DNA of 58,063 nucleotides from Phaeoceros laevis (Eukaryota > Anthocerotophyta > Anthocerotopsida > Notothyladales), in assembly GCA_049999765.1 (NCBI GenBank), contig JBNGIQ010009479.1, positions 92,427-150,489 of the forward strand, in the 5' to 3' direction. Position 1 is the stretch's first letter. Every line of letters begins with the position of its first letter. The notes under the pieces are model-generated. The model searched no databases. It was not told where the DNA came from and saw only the letters and a program-made list of their open reading frames with translations. Below are positions 20,498-31,389 of the stretch, in pieces. The translations under genes were made by a program, and so were the position numbers.

Positions 20498-21559
20498 GTG
20501 ATCACTGCAGAGTGTCACAAAGTGCACAAAACAGAACCACCAAGAAGTGAAGGTATCCCTGACCAAGCTCGAGCAAAGGCTGGAGCTTGACAGAACACCA
20601 TGTGCCCAAAAAGCACAGACGCAGCAGAATATAGCAAAATGAAGGGTGTAGATTGGAAGGCCTTGGTTGTGCGATGCAAAACACAGTGGCGATGGAGGAA
20701 TGGGGCAATCCCCCGTGAACTATGCTCAGTCAAAGGCTGGTTGACCAGCCGTCATAGCCAACAAGCTTAGTACCATAGCCAAAACCCTAGAGAGAGACTA
20801 GAGAGAGAATCCGCTCAACGCTGAAACGCCAAGAAAGGAACGCCATTCAAAGATCAAAGATGTACATCCTTGTAGCTAGGTCTTGTCATATTTCAGTGAC
20901 CCTTCATGTGAGAACAAGTTCTAGAAGGGCAGTCATACATGAATCGCTTGCAAAAGTTCCAAGTAGTCCGTTAGATTTGTCATCGCTATTTGATCTCTAA
21001 GGTTTAGTCTTGTGCAATGTATTGTGCATAAACTGTCCCTCCGATCAAGTGTTGGCAGATATAGTACCATTTTCCAGGGTTTTGCTTCAAGCATGCTATG
21101 GTAATATAGATCCTAATCTCAAATTAGTGCATAAGTCTACAGAAATGACATGAGTACCACTCTGGCCATCCCTCAACCTCTCGCTAGAACAAGTATTTGT
21201 GCGGTATGCACAAATCTCCACTTCCCCTTCATCAGTGCCAAGGAAGTTTCCATGACCAAGTTTCTAGTGGTCCATTGGTTGGCTCACCACCACTCGGCAA
21301 AACTTTATTCATTCATTGGCGGACTTGGGACCTGCAAGGCCTTGTGCCAGGTTGTTAGTGTACTTGATATCATACGATGTTGCTAAAAGCATGCTACAGA
21401 CCTTTTTAAGCTTGACCGTTGCTATGACTGTCTACATGTACCCGTCAGCCACCGGGTGCCCGCATATGGGCAAGGGGGGGCCCTCATGGGACCGTGCCAA
21501 CCTCCTCAAATAGCTACATACATACCTTGGGGCAGACTTCTACTGCAGCTGTAAGACAA

Positions 21560-22020
21560 GCACACAGTATTTCCTATTTTGAAGGTTTAAGCAATCTCAA
21601 GTGTTTGTGGATACAAAAAATCTGGTGTAGAGTACTAAATCCCTCCCTGAAACCAGCTTGCCATGATAAAAACTTGATCATGAGCTGCAGGTGTGGCTCT
21701 AGGAGGATGTTGCAGGCCTACGCATAAATGTTACTAACTATTGCGTTTCTCATGATGTACTTATATTTGTTTGGTAAGCTAGTCATCCCTGCCTTGAACA
21801 ATGGGAATGTGAGCGCTTCTGCCCACGACTCCGGAAAAGGTACCCTCATTAAGATTTTTGACAGCGCCAATGCCATGGTTGGTACTAGGATGTGTTTAAA
21901 GAGCTCAATTATGAATTATGAGGCCATGCCTGTGTGGCGTCTTGCTATTCGCAATTGAGTCAATAGCTCGCTGCACTTGCATTGTAGAGAAGACATATGT
22001 TGTTCCGGGCGTAGAGTATA
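21560..22020 (-). pseudogene. Degenerate non-LTR reverse transcriptase fragment
   Basis: Minus-strand translation in mixed frames gives FSTMQVQRAIDSIANSKTP, then ALTFPLFKAGMTSLPNKY, then LSWQAGFREGFSTLHQIF. These match, in order, the RT segments that surround the fingers region of LINE reverse transcriptases (helix before the kinase-like PLFKxG motif, NYR region, QAGFRxGxST). Several stops and frameshifts are present. The catalytic FADD segment was not found further left. Confidence 0.55.
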
Positions 22021-23012
22021 CATGAGATGGCATCAGATGCTGCGATTGCGTGGACTGATATAATGAGATGTCATGTCGTTCCCACTACTGCAAAGTGATG
22101 GTGGTGCCACTTGTTTAGCAGTTTAGAGGTTTAGAGCAATGCAAAAACGTTTTCGATTGGTGCTCACATCCCTGCTTGTTGCAAGTAAATGCTCGCAATT
22201 TATCCCTCTTCATGTTTGAGAGCAAGTTGGACATGGATCTGAAATCTTAGTGCACCACACCGTTAGCGTCCTCTCGCAACATGCCATGAAGTTCTTGTGT
22301 GTATGTGTCTGTTTTCAGGAGGTTGGCGGTTCCAGTTAGGACTGTAGGATTTGGCACTTTAACAAACCATTTGAAACAACTCTCCTTCCTTCTTAGGAGA
22401 CACCTTCTTCCCATGCCTGAAAGCTATGTGTAGATGGCACACTTGGACATTATCACCACTTGGACATTATCACTCGGTGTTTGACCGACTCTGTGCCATG
22501 CTTCTTGCCATCGGGGCAATTTGATATGGTTTACCAACAAGATCATTGCCTAGGCATCTAGAAAGTACAACACACCGTTGAACACACATTTACCGAATTA
22601 TGGGGCAAGACTTTACAATGAAATGCGCGGCAATGAACTAAAAATGCACAAGATGTTCGCAACTTCGTTAATGCTGATCAGAACGTGCGTCGATTTCACT
22701 AACAAATTTGCTCAACTAAGAGTCAATCCCGAATCCTCCTCCGGGCAAAGTAGAAAACCCAACCGCTTTCCTCGCCCAGTCCCTTCCCCGTGACTAGTGG
22801 TCCACTTTTGGCTCCAGGAACAATTGGCGATAGAAGTCCCTACGAGCTGGAAATAAGTAATAGGTGACTACTAATGCTAGCGACAGAGATTCTACGGCAA
22901 CCCTCCACCAGTCTCTATACATGGGAACATCATGCGGACTTTGGACCAGACAGAAAGCTTGCTGGGTTGGCACCTGACCACTCCTGGCTACTTGGCATGG
23001 TAGCTCCAGCTG
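22021..23012. other. Stretch without recognisable gene
   Basis: The left part may be more of the decayed LINE. The right part, next to the DHHC gene stop at 23013, should hold its 3' untranslated region. A plus-strand frame at 22578-22793 has no recognisable motif. No clear poly-A signal was assigned. Confidence 0.4.
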
Positions 23013-25391
23013 TCAAAGCAGAGTGTCAGGATGTGAAGTACCACCAGAGTGACCCACAACAGTTGAGGGTACAATGCCGGGATGGGGCTGAAAGACTGGG
23101 GACTGAGATCGCACCACCACTGGACGTGACCGTCCTTCCAAATTGAGGTCCCTTGAAGGATGCATCCTGTACTCCTGCTGCCTCGATGCAAGTCTTGGAG
23201 GCAAACTTTGGGAGTAATCCCTTTCAGTAGGCAGCTTTGCAGTAAAAGTCAGTGGCCCACCGTAGAAGATACATGTCCCGTTGAAAAGTAGAGTGTCGGA
23301 AGTGCCCGGTGCTCCCGGATCTGGAGGTGAAACGGTTTGCATACTAGGCCCCGAAGGACTTGCCTGTGACGACGACAATGCCTCAGAAGCAATATCCGAG
23401 GAAAGAGGTTCGTCAGAAACCGACGAAGCCATCGGATCGGGCCACGCCAGCCTCGACTTTGAAAACAAGAAAGTGCCAAAACCATTATTTAGGTCGCCCA
23501 ATTTTCCAACAGCCGACGCACATCTTCTGAAGTTCTCTTCACCTGCGGCAGACCCTGGTGCTATCTGGACTCCCGCTTTCCTTGAGTTTGTCATTCCATG
23601 CTTGCCAGGTGCGGTGGAGTCATCCGCACTGTCCCCACTGGATGCTTCGTAACCATCGCTGGCTGGCAAATCCGCCCACGAGCTGCTTTCCGCAGCAACT
23701 AGTGAGGATTCTGGGTTGCCAGTGGAAAGTGTCTGCTCGGCGGAAGATGCAGCCAGCACCGAAGGCAACATCTTAACCTCCTGCTGAGCACGTAAACCAG
23801 GAACCGCCAAGACAACACCCCTGGGTGGAACATATCTACCAGCAGGACTCGGCAGTACGTCAGTGGTACCGGGGCTAGGGCAATCCGCAACACTTCTGGA
23901 GCGCTCCAACCCGGAAATCCACTCGCCTCTACTCATAAGGGAGGAGGACCAAACGGACTGAGAAGTATGGCAGGACACTTCCTCGCTTGCTTTCGCCTGG
24001 ACAGCGGCCAGCCGGTGGTCAGTACTCACGCTACTACCCCTGCTCAAATTGCCGCTTGAGCTGTAGTCTATCTCGGCTTTCCCCGCTTCACGGCCCCCAA
24101 GATATCGCAGCACTGACGAGCTCTCCCTTGCCTTGACAGCTGCCCGGGCAGCCTCGTCAGCATTCAGTTTTGCCAGCTTCCATGCACTAATGCGGACAGG
24201 CCGCTTCTGCATCCTGAGCTCTCGCCCACCCGTACTGCTCAAGGCATCGGGATCCACCGTTGATCGGACTCTGCTAGGATCAAGATGCGGAACAACTTCA
24301 TCTTGATGTTCCACAAATATTTTCGGAGGAGTACACCAAGCGCCCCTGCTGTGGAGACCCATAGAACTTGAGCCACTGAGACCGGTGGCGGTAGAACTGG
24401 CTGGGGTAGATGGTACGCTTGGAACGTCGCCGTCAGCCGACTCGGCATGCATGTCTCCTTGTGCTCTCATAGCAATCACATACTCATAAGTGGAAATGCC
24501 CTTTCGGATGAGTATCAAATGAAAGAACAGAAGCTCTCCAAGTGGAATAGTTGCAACGAAGGATACTCCAGCCGAGATTGCCACAAGGGTAGCGAACGGT
24601 GGCTTGGAGAAACTGTTCCCAAGCTTTTCCACGATCTGACTCTCGATTCCCTGTCTGTCCAAGAAGCACCTCACAAGAACGGCTGTCCCAATGCCCCATT
24701 CGAGTGTGAGCAAAACAAGACTGGTGAACATCAGGGTTACAAATGTGCCATAATTCTTACTTCCAACGCAATTGTTTAGCCATCGGCAATGGTGGTCAAA
24801 CCCATCGACACATTTGTCGCAGCTGCGACAATGCTTGCTGTGTTTCCGCACCTCCGCATTACACAATGTGCAGAACAATATGTCCTCGTCAGGAATAGGC
24901 TGCTGCGAAGTGGACCGACCGCGGCAGTTATCAGGCCTGACAAACCAGGTGCAGAGGAGAAATGATAGAGCTGTAGGAAGGAAGTGCTTACGCGGACGGG
25001 CAGTTTCGCCAAGTGCGAGCGCGTCCCAGCCGTGACCGACACGATGAGCAGTATGGGCAAAGGGTTTTGTGCAGGTGGGGGATGACATGGATATGGAGGG
25101 TTGGGGGGAACGGCGGCTGCCATCACCGTGCAGCTCGGACTTGGAGGAGGGAAGTAGAGACTTGGCAAAAACGCCAGGATCGGCAGGATCAATTGCAGAG
25201 CAGCGGACATAGAGAAGGAAGACGGTGACTGCAAGAAAAGAGTAGAGGACGACGCCGCTGTACTCCACGTATTTGTTACCAAGAAAAGGTGCTAGGAAAA
25301 CATAGAAAGCGACGCCCAGCAAGAAGAATGCTGTAATGGCTACAACCTGGAAGGCGTGGGCCGGAAGCTGCCAGCCATGACGGCGCACCAT
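23013..25391 (-). CDS. DHHC-type protein S-acyltransferase (plant PAT19-22-like)
   Basis: A single open frame of 792 codons. Two N-terminal membrane segments lie near residues 14-36 and 44-63. The cysteine-rich domain runs at about 172-222, with FCTLCNAEVRKHSKHC and the catalytic DHHC at 199-202, followed by RWLNNCVGSKNY. Two more membrane segments lie near 217-240 and 267-295. A degenerate TTxE motif (STYE) is at 300-303. The remaining 480 residues are a long Ser-rich cytosolic tail with the plant-specific RISAWKLAKLNADEAARAA segment. The enzyme transfers palmitate to cysteines of membrane proteins at endomembranes or plasma membrane. The start is the first ATG before the first membrane helix. 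All catalytic elements are intact, and no intron interrupts the frame. Only retroelement remnants lie nearby. Confidence 0.95.
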   Translation of the reverse strand: MVRRHGWQLPAHAFQVVAITAFFLLGVAFYVFLAPFLGNKYVEYSGVVLYSFLAVTVFLLYVRCSAIDPADPGVFAKSLLPSSKSELHGDGSRRSPQPSISMSSPTCTKPFAHTAHRVGHGWDALALGETARPRKHFLPTALSFLLCTWFVRPDNCRGRSTSQQPIPDEDILFCTLCNAEVRKHSKHCRSCDKCVDGFDHHCRWLNNCVGSKNYGTFVTLMFTSLVLLTLEWGIGTAVLVRCFLDRQGIESQIVEKLGNSFSKPPFATLVAISAGVSFVATIPLGELLFFHLILIRKGISTYEYVIAMRAQGDMHAESADGDVPSVPSTPASSTATGLSGSSSMGLHSRGAWCTPPKIFVEHQDEVVPHLDPSRVRSTVDPDALSSTGGRELRMQKRPVRISAWKLAKLNADEAARAAVKARESSSVLRYLGGREAGKAEIDYSSSGNLSRGSSVSTDHRLAAVQAKASEEVSCHTSQSVWSSSLMSRGEWISGLERSRSVADCPSPGTTDVLPSPAGRYVPPRGVVLAVPGLRAQQEVKMLPSVLAASSAEQTLSTGNPESSLVAAESSSWADLPASDGYEASSGDSADDSTAPGKHGMTNSRKAGVQIAPGSAAGEENFRRCASAVGKLGDLNNGFGTFLFSKSRLAWPDPMASSVSDEPLSSDIASEALSSSQASPSGPSMQTVSPPDPGAPGTSDTLLFNGTCIFYGGPLTFTAKLPTERDYSQSLPPRLASRQQEYRMHPSRDLNLEGRSRPVVVRSQSPVFQPHPGIVPSTVVGHSGGTSHPDTLL

Positions 25392-26954
25392 TGCAGGCTG
25401 GCGGCGCCTTCTTGGAGCACCTCAGTAGACCTGGGAGATAACAGACGGAAGGACAGGCACACCGCTAATGTTAGGGTATTGCCCGGTCCCACAAGTGGGC
25501 CGTCCCGCAAACAAACTTGAATTGAAGGAGTTTATTACTTACCCTGATGCCCGTTTGTATTGTGTTGCTTTCTTTTTTACGTACGGTGTTTTCATGGAGA
25601 GAGAAGTTTGTGGTGGCAAACCATGTGACCTGCGCAATTAGATGTCCTCGGGTTGTGATGATGCTCACACGAATAAGCTGGTTCTAGCACGAGGGTAGTG
25701 CTCGGGTGCCACAGAAAAGTGAGTTTCCCTGTACTTATCAATCCTAGCTATGGAAAGATGGTAGCAATGCATGAAGTCCCTAATTAGAGATAACGGAGGG
25801 GTCTAGATTAATTAGGATTAAGTAAGTGGTTAGTGAGTTCCATGTCGCACTTGACATACTGCCTGGGAGATCCAACAGTATACAGGAATTCATTCATTCG
25901 TTCAGAGGAGGTTAAGATAAGCATAAAAGGTGAAAAGACAGGAGGGTAAACGATCCGTTAGCAAGCCACTAGCATGGGCAGAAAAAGTAGTCTGTACGGT
26001 CCAGACCCAACGACAAAGGCAAAGCAAAGTTGCCGAGAACTGTGTGTAGCGCTCCACAAAGTCCAGGGCTAGCGCTTCTCAAACTCAAAAACCCGATTGG
26101 CTCACGCCAAAATGATCACCCAGGGCTCCAATCAGCTTCCCTGAAACGGTTGACTCGATGCAAGAGACGGCACAACAAAGGAAAGAAACTGGCTCACGCC
26201 TTTGAAGAACTGCCCTTTTGGAATTTGGAACACCAGCCTTAAGTAGGCTGTCGAGTGGCCAGGCTGCCTACCCCCTACGTTTATGGGGGGCCAAGCAACT
26301 AATTGGCCCAAATAAAGCACTCCAATAGCTACGTCTTATCCGATAGAAATCCCCTAGGATAAGCCTTCCATTATTGCTACGCACCACACTAAAATATATG
26401 TCTTGCTCACTTTTTACCTAACACAATGGCCCCTAAGACGTAACCCGCAAATCCCCTGTCAGCTGCCAAACTCACAAGCACGGGAGCAACACAATTTATT
26501 TCGCTCACAACTCCATCGACCAACAACAATTCCCTCGGTGTTCATGAACTAAGCAAAAAGCCTCATGCCGAGTCGCCGCCATACTGATGTTGTAGCCTCA
26601 AGTGCATCAGTGGTTTGTCCACCCTACTACTCAACGCGTCTCCCCCTGAAAGGCTCTCCCAAGTAGGTTTGAAATCCTCTTCCCCGTAAGAGTCAGCCTT
26701 GGCAATTTCCTCCGTAGAATTTGGACAATTCCCATGCTGTAAAGCCCTCAACCGCTCCTGACAGGTCATGTCCATTACAAATCAAACTGGGATTCGGCCT
26801 TTCAGCTTGGAATCCTTCTAGCGAAGCAAACGTTGACCAAGAGCTCTTAATTGCCGGCTCACCACCTCCCAACACTCATGTTCATCGCTTCCCCAAACCA
26901 ATTTGTTTTTCCGAAGGCATACTATCTAAGGCCACAACACACGCGGCCGACCAG
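25392..26954. other. Stretch without recognisable gene
   Basis: The left end should include the promoter and 5' untranslated region of the DHHC gene, read leftward. No TATA box was assigned with confidence. The remainder contains only short frames without motifs. A patch near 26290-26460 with AATAAA and TGTT-type ends may be LTR debris, but no partner was found. Confidence 0.4.
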
Positions 26955-27440
26955 TCACAACTTTGTGATGGCCTCCTCTTGAGCAGTGCTAATCCAAGCC
27001 TTCAATACAAGTATGATAGCGGGCCTAGTCACACAAAAATCCTCATGACTGTGATGAGTACCTCCTTCCAATATTTGCAAGAACCAGAGACAGTCAATTT
27101 TCCTGAAAGCTCTCTCGCAGTAAGATGTCCAGCTCCAAGTTGCTCTGCCGAACAACTCAAACAAATCAATTGCCAGGGCAGGGTAGTCCTTGATTGGACA
27201 CTTTGAATGGTGAAGCTCCAGGAATTTGAGGAAGAACCCAAGATGTCTCTGATCTATTGGCCTCTCAGGCTTCCACTCCTGGTAAGCATGCCGGCACAAC
27301 TTACTCTCCAATTTGCTTCTAGGTGTCTCCCCGGAAGTCAAGGCAAGAGTACGCAATCTATCTGCCACGAGGTCCTCCATCTTGGAGACAATTTTCCTTG
27401 TGGCTACATACCTTAAATCCTCATCAACACCTTGCCACAC
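26955..27440 (-). CDS. Unknown ORF, 161 codons
   Basis: The frame has balanced, protein-like composition. It begins with MWQGVDEDLRYVATRKIVSK, is rich in Leu and Trp (LGFFLKFLELHHSKC), and includes ALAIDLFELFGRATWSWTSY. I recognise no conserved motif. The C-terminus is helical (LVLKAWISTAQEEAITKL). It lies next to a gypsy integrase fragment on the same strand, but is not obviously part of it. It may be the remnant of a host gene or a transposon ORF. Confidence 0.35.
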   Translation of the reverse strand: MWQGVDEDLRYVATRKIVSKMEDLVADRLRTLALTSGETPRSKLESKLCRHAYQEWKPERPIDQRHLGFFLKFLELHHSKCPIKDYPALAIDLFELFGRATWSWTSYCERAFRKIDCLWFLQILEGGTHHSHEDFCVTRPAIILVLKAWISTAQEEAITKL

Positions 27441-27502
27441 ACCTCTCTGTTCCTCAACCCCCTCGAATCAGAGGCCTACAGCGCTCCCTCCCAGATCCTC
27501 AA

Positions 27503-27549
27503 TCACCACCGTGATCCTTAAGAGCTCCCCCTATTAGCCACGGTGGTGA
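27503..27549. repeat. 11-bp perfect inverted repeat
   Basis: TCACCACCGTG at 27503-27513 is the reverse complement of CACGGTGGTGA at 27539-27549, with a 25-nt loop. The 9-mer GCGCTCCCT also occurs just outside on both sides (27481 and 27552). It could be a small foldback element. Confidence 0.55.
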
Positions 27550-27558
27550 CGGCGCTCC

Positions 27559-28451
27559 CTACGTATAGAAGCGCTTTAAATAGACAAGACTCGCCCTTGG
27601 TAGTTGCTCAGACGTGGTTGCGTCCAGAATTGTAGCCGACCCGTTCGAATGATTTCCCTCCAGGATGCTTTGCTCCATCAATTTGAATTCCACAGCAGCA
27701 TGTTCCACTTGCGAGAGTAGCCCGCACTCAACTCCGTAAACGAGATTCAAGGGAGAGAACCCCAATCAAGTTTTATGTCTAATCCATTTCCCTTCTAAGC
27801 CATGCCATTGGTTTGTGGATTGTATGGGGTAGCAAACCTGTGCTTAACTGCATACATGGCATTCACTTCCTGCACTACCTCATTATAGAAGTCAGATCCT
27901 TGATCAGAGACCAATGTATGAGGAACTCCAAAGCGAGTGAGAACCTCATTGAACAAAAATTTTGCAGTTTGGGCACCACTCAGAGCATGCACATCAATTG
28001 CTTCTATCCTACGGGTGAAATAATCAATAGCCAAAATCAAATACTGATTACCTCGTGATGTCAAGGGCAAGGGACCTATGCAATCAAGAGCCCACTTACC
28101 AAAGGGCTCGGTGGGATTGGCAAGATGTAGCCCGCCATGTTTCAGAGACACCTTGGGAAACTGTTGGCACTCCTGTTATAATTGTTGATAGTAGGCCTTA
28201 CAATCTTTGAAAATGCAAGCTTGGCCAGAAGTAACCCGCCCTAACCACCTTCTGTCCAGTCGTTCTTGAATCACAGTGACTACCTCCACAATAAGATGTA
28301 TGGGCTTTATACAACACTCATGGAATCTCTTGTCCACTAATGCATCTCCTGAGGATCTTGTCCGACCCTTGTCTGTAGAGCACTCCTTCCAGAACCGTAT
28401 AGTGAAGGCACTTTGTTCTGAATCTCCGAATCTCCTCTCTGTTCCACCCAC
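27559..28451 (-). pseudogene. Ty3/gypsy integrase fragment
   Basis: Three frame-shifted pieces form one integrase. The right piece has VTSGQACIFKDC, part of the zinc-binding region. The middle (27795-28151) has KWALDCIGPLPL with the first catalytic Asp, VSDQGSDFYNEVV with the second, and RFATPYNPQTNGMA leading up to the Glu, which is lost at the break. The left piece (27559-27765) starts MGFSPLNLVYG, the usual post-core segment. It differs from the integrases at 3466 and 40260 and represents another lineage. No gag, RT or LTR is attached. Confidence 0.85.
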
Positions 28452-28519
28452 TCGGGTAATGGTTTTTATTCAACGCATCCTTGACCTGACCAAAGAAGAA
28501 GAAGAAGAATTCAATAAAT

Positions 28520-29441
28520 TGTCATGACATGTTAACTTATGACCTGGGTTATGCTTAACTATGTTATCAAGGATCAAGGGTTAGGCCATGTTATTATGGG
28601 TAACTATCTTTCACCTTAGTTTGCCGCGTGTCACAGCAAGGTGATTAATGTATTTTAAGCTGCTCTTTATGAGTGTAGTCCAAACTTCAGACTCAACGGC
28701 TGTCCATGCCGGTATTCCAGTGAGAGCTGTGGCTAGCCTTGCTCATGCATTGAAGGCATTGTGGCTGTCCAAGCTTTGGCGTGCGGGCTAGCAAGAGAGA
28801 GGCAAAGGGCTCTTAGCAGGAGGTGGCTGCCTAGGTATTCAGTCTTTGCAAGTTCCATTGTTGAGTAGAGACTGCGCAGGCAAGTGTGACTGCAGCTTCA
28901 TGCAATCTAAGCAGTGATGCACTTTTCATGTCGTCGTGTTTGATCCTTCAAGAGTGAATCTAGGCTCACTCTTTTACGAGTTCCGCTTCACGCATTGTCA
29001 ATACGATTTCACGGTTTTGCGTTTTGGCATGTTTCAAACATCCCGCTTAGAAGCATGAGTAAGAATATCAAACTCTTTCGCTTGTTTTTGTAAGTGTGGG
29101 TTCATGGAGTTAGCACATTTCGTTCGTGTTGGTCTGTTGTCCAGGTTCTTGCTTGCTGTCCAGGTACCGACCTACTGGTCAGGTAGCTGACCTGTTTTCT
29201 AGGTCAGCTGACTAATTACATGCCCAATTCTTGCTTTTTATTTAATTGTGTTGTCATAAAAGATAAAAAGCCGGAAGCCGTATCTATAGGTGTGAATGAG
29301 ATTCAGGGTACAAATAAGCCGGCTACGTGGTTTGACGCCATCAGTAGAAAGTGTGATCGAATTAACTTTTGTACAACTGCCAGTTCAAGATTATACATAA
29401 TCCCAATGAAACCCTAGACGGGAACACTTTTTTGTGTGACA
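28520..29441 (+). repeat. 5' LTR of gypsy element 3
   Basis: Bounded by TGTCA at 28520 and TGACA ending at 29441, a perfect 5-bp inverted pair. A TATA-like TATTTTAAG is present near 28652. A primer binding site follows 8 nt downstream. The right border could instead be the CA at 29446, three bases before the primer site. The length of about 920 bp is normal for plant gypsy LTRs. Its left neighbour is the integrase fragment of another element. Confidence 0.75.
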
Positions 29442-29449
29442 TTACAATT

Positions 29450-29461
29450 TGGTATCAGAGC
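29450..29461 (+). promoter_or_regulatory. Primer binding site for initiator Met tRNA
   Basis: TGGTATCAGAGC lies just downstream of the LTR. It sets the plus-strand orientation of gypsy element 3. Confidence 0.93.
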
Positions 29462-29493
29462 CAAGTCTGCGCGTAAGCAGCTTGATCCCACAG

Positions 29494-29913
29494 ATGAATG
29501 GCGATCGTTATCAGGAGTTGAGGCCTTGGGGAGTGCCATCGCTTGCACCCAATCCGGCAGTGCATACCATCTTGCTGCGACGACCTTCGGAGCACTACCC
29601 ACCCATTCAGGAACATTTGCTGAATGTCTTAGCGTTGCTATTTCATTATAGTGAATGCGTGCGCTGGGCAGGGGTGTTGCTAGCAGAACTGCATGAAAAG
29701 TGGTGCGTAGGCATGGGCGTGAAGTGGCGATGCACCCAGCATGTCTCATGGTTTCTCGCATGCGTAGAGCTGGAAAGATTGCTTGGCATAGCTAGAGAAG
29801 GCGCTAATCGATACCTTGTTGCGAGCACAGAGGCCATATATCCAGAGATCTCGGAGAAGGACGTGCAGGAGCTACTAAGGTGTAAATTGGGAGCCGGCGC
29901 GCTGCAGAAGTAA
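29494..29913 (+). CDS. Leader ORF between primer site and gag, gypsy element 3
   Basis: An uninterrupted frame of 139 codons from the ATG at 29494. The open frame extends back through the primer binding site itself. It ends with TAA one base before the gag ATG at 29915. The translation is Leu- and Trp-containing and looks globular (HLLNVLALLFHYSECV, FLACVELERLLGIAREGANR). No domain is recognised. Extra ORFs upstream of gag are known in the plant Ogre/Tat gypsy lineages, which is the closest parallel. Notably it carries no nonsense codon, while the gag that follows has four. Confidence 0.5.
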   Translation: MNGDRYQELRPWGVPSLAPNPAVHTILLRRPSEHYPPIQEHLLNVLALLFHYSECVRWAGVLLAELHEKWCVGMGVKWRCTQHVSWFLACVELERLLGIAREGANRYLVASTEAIYPEISEKDVQELLRCKLGAGALQK

Positions 29914-29914
29914 G

Positions 29915-31048
29915 ATGGGTGATTTTGCAGAGGGGTCGGGACCAAATCCCATACCCGCGGATATAGCAGAAGCCTTACGATTACTGGACAAGCGGGAAGC
30001 GAGAATTCTCGAGCTGGAATTGCTGCTGCATCAACAGCGAGAGATTGCGAGGAAGGTAAAGGAAGCGGCGGAGGCAGCAGCGTTGGAGAGGGAGGCTGCT
30101 ATGGTGCAAGCAGAGGCGGCACAACATGCCGCGGCCTAGCAGGCGGCCGTGGCTTAGGCGGCCACAGTGCAGCAGGTTGCCACCCAGCAAGCTGCCGAAG
30201 CGCAGCAGGCCGCAGTGCAAAACGTGGTGGCTCCCATGGTTGTTGCAGCCCATGCACAAGGAGGGATGATTCCAATAAAAGCACAAGCCCCAGAGCAATA
30301 TGACGGGAAGCGAGACCCCGCCCTCATAGAACAGTGGATGCACTAAGTGCGCACTTATATGATTTTGAGGGCCATTCCAGAGGCAAGCCGGGTTGCGCTG
30401 GCCACCACCTTCATCAAGGGATCCGCTTTGTCCTGGTGGATACAACGAGAAAGTCAGGTAGCTAGGGGGCTGGTAGAACGCTTGCTAACCTTGGAAGATT
30501 TTTTGGCAAGCATTAGAATGCAGTTTGTACCTCTGAAGAGTAGACTGGTAGCTAGGGATAGATTGAAGAGGACGTTCCAAAGGCGCTCAGTGGCCACTTA
30601 TACCTCTGAATTCCTTGATATCATCCTTAGCATACCAGACATGTAGGAGGACGAGAAGGTTGACAGATACAAAGATCATTTGAAGGAGGCGATCAAGCGG
30701 GAGGTGCAGATTCGCAACCCTGCAACACTACAAGAAGCAATTCTCATTGCGAAGCGAATAGAAGCACTTCTGTATGGAACCCGGTCCTGGAACTGGACTG
30801 GCTGGGGGAACCGCAAGCCCTCGACAGGGGAGGCAAGTGATCCTACACCCATGGAACTCGGGGCCGTAGAATTCCGTGGTAATTGCTACAATTGCAACGA
30901 GTTTGGGCAACGAGCGAGTGAATGCTCGAAGCCCCCAGCTTGCCCTAGGCCAGGAGCTGGCAGGGGTAGAGGCAGAGGAGGTAACATGCCGACAGGAAGA
31001 GGGGCACCACTAGCTGGGCGAGGAGGAACTCAACGCTGGCAGCCCTGA
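29915..31048 (+). pseudogene. Ty3/gypsy Gag with zinc knuckle, element 3
   Basis: One frame of about 377 codons, interrupted only by four nonsense codons: TAG 30137, TAG 30155, TAA 30344 and TAG 30644. The N-terminus is an Ala/Gln-rich coiled coil (LELELLLHQQREIARKV). The capsid-like part includes FIKGSALSWWIQRESQV and LKEAIKREVQIRNPATLQ, typical of plant gypsy Gag. Near the end is CYNCNEFGQRASEC, a zinc knuckle in which the metal-binding His is replaced by Gln. A Gly/Arg-rich tail follows. The stops without indels point to transition-type decay. Confidence 0.85.
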
Positions 31049-31080
31049 GAACTCAACGGAGCAGAGGCCCAAACATGTGA

Positions 31081-31371
31081 ATGCCAACAGTCAGGGGAAG
31101 AGGTGCAGTCAGAACAGGGAAACGAACACCCCTAGCAGTGAAGGGGATGACTCCTGGGGGGCTCACAAACCCCAAACCTTTGCAACCTGAGGCCTCAACG
31201 ATGGAAGTCTGTGATTTATTTAAGATACGAGTTAAGCTAAATGGCAAATCATGTATAGCACTGATCGATTGTGGGGCAAATAGTAATTTCTTGTCAAGGA
31301 GCAAGGCTGAGCAGTTGCAGGTCGACACTCATCAGGTTTGTGGCACAGTCGACATGGCGAACGACATTTAG
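31081..31371 (+). pseudogene. Aspartic protease, gypsy element 3
   Basis: CIALIDCGANSNFLSRSKAE carries the retropepsin active site in the form DCGA instead of DSGA or DTGA. The frame differs from gag, so Gag and protease were joined by a frameshift or were separate. The frame ends at TAG (31369-31371) and continues in phase into the next segment. Confidence 0.85.
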
Positions 31372-31389
31372 AACACCAAGCCTGCAATA

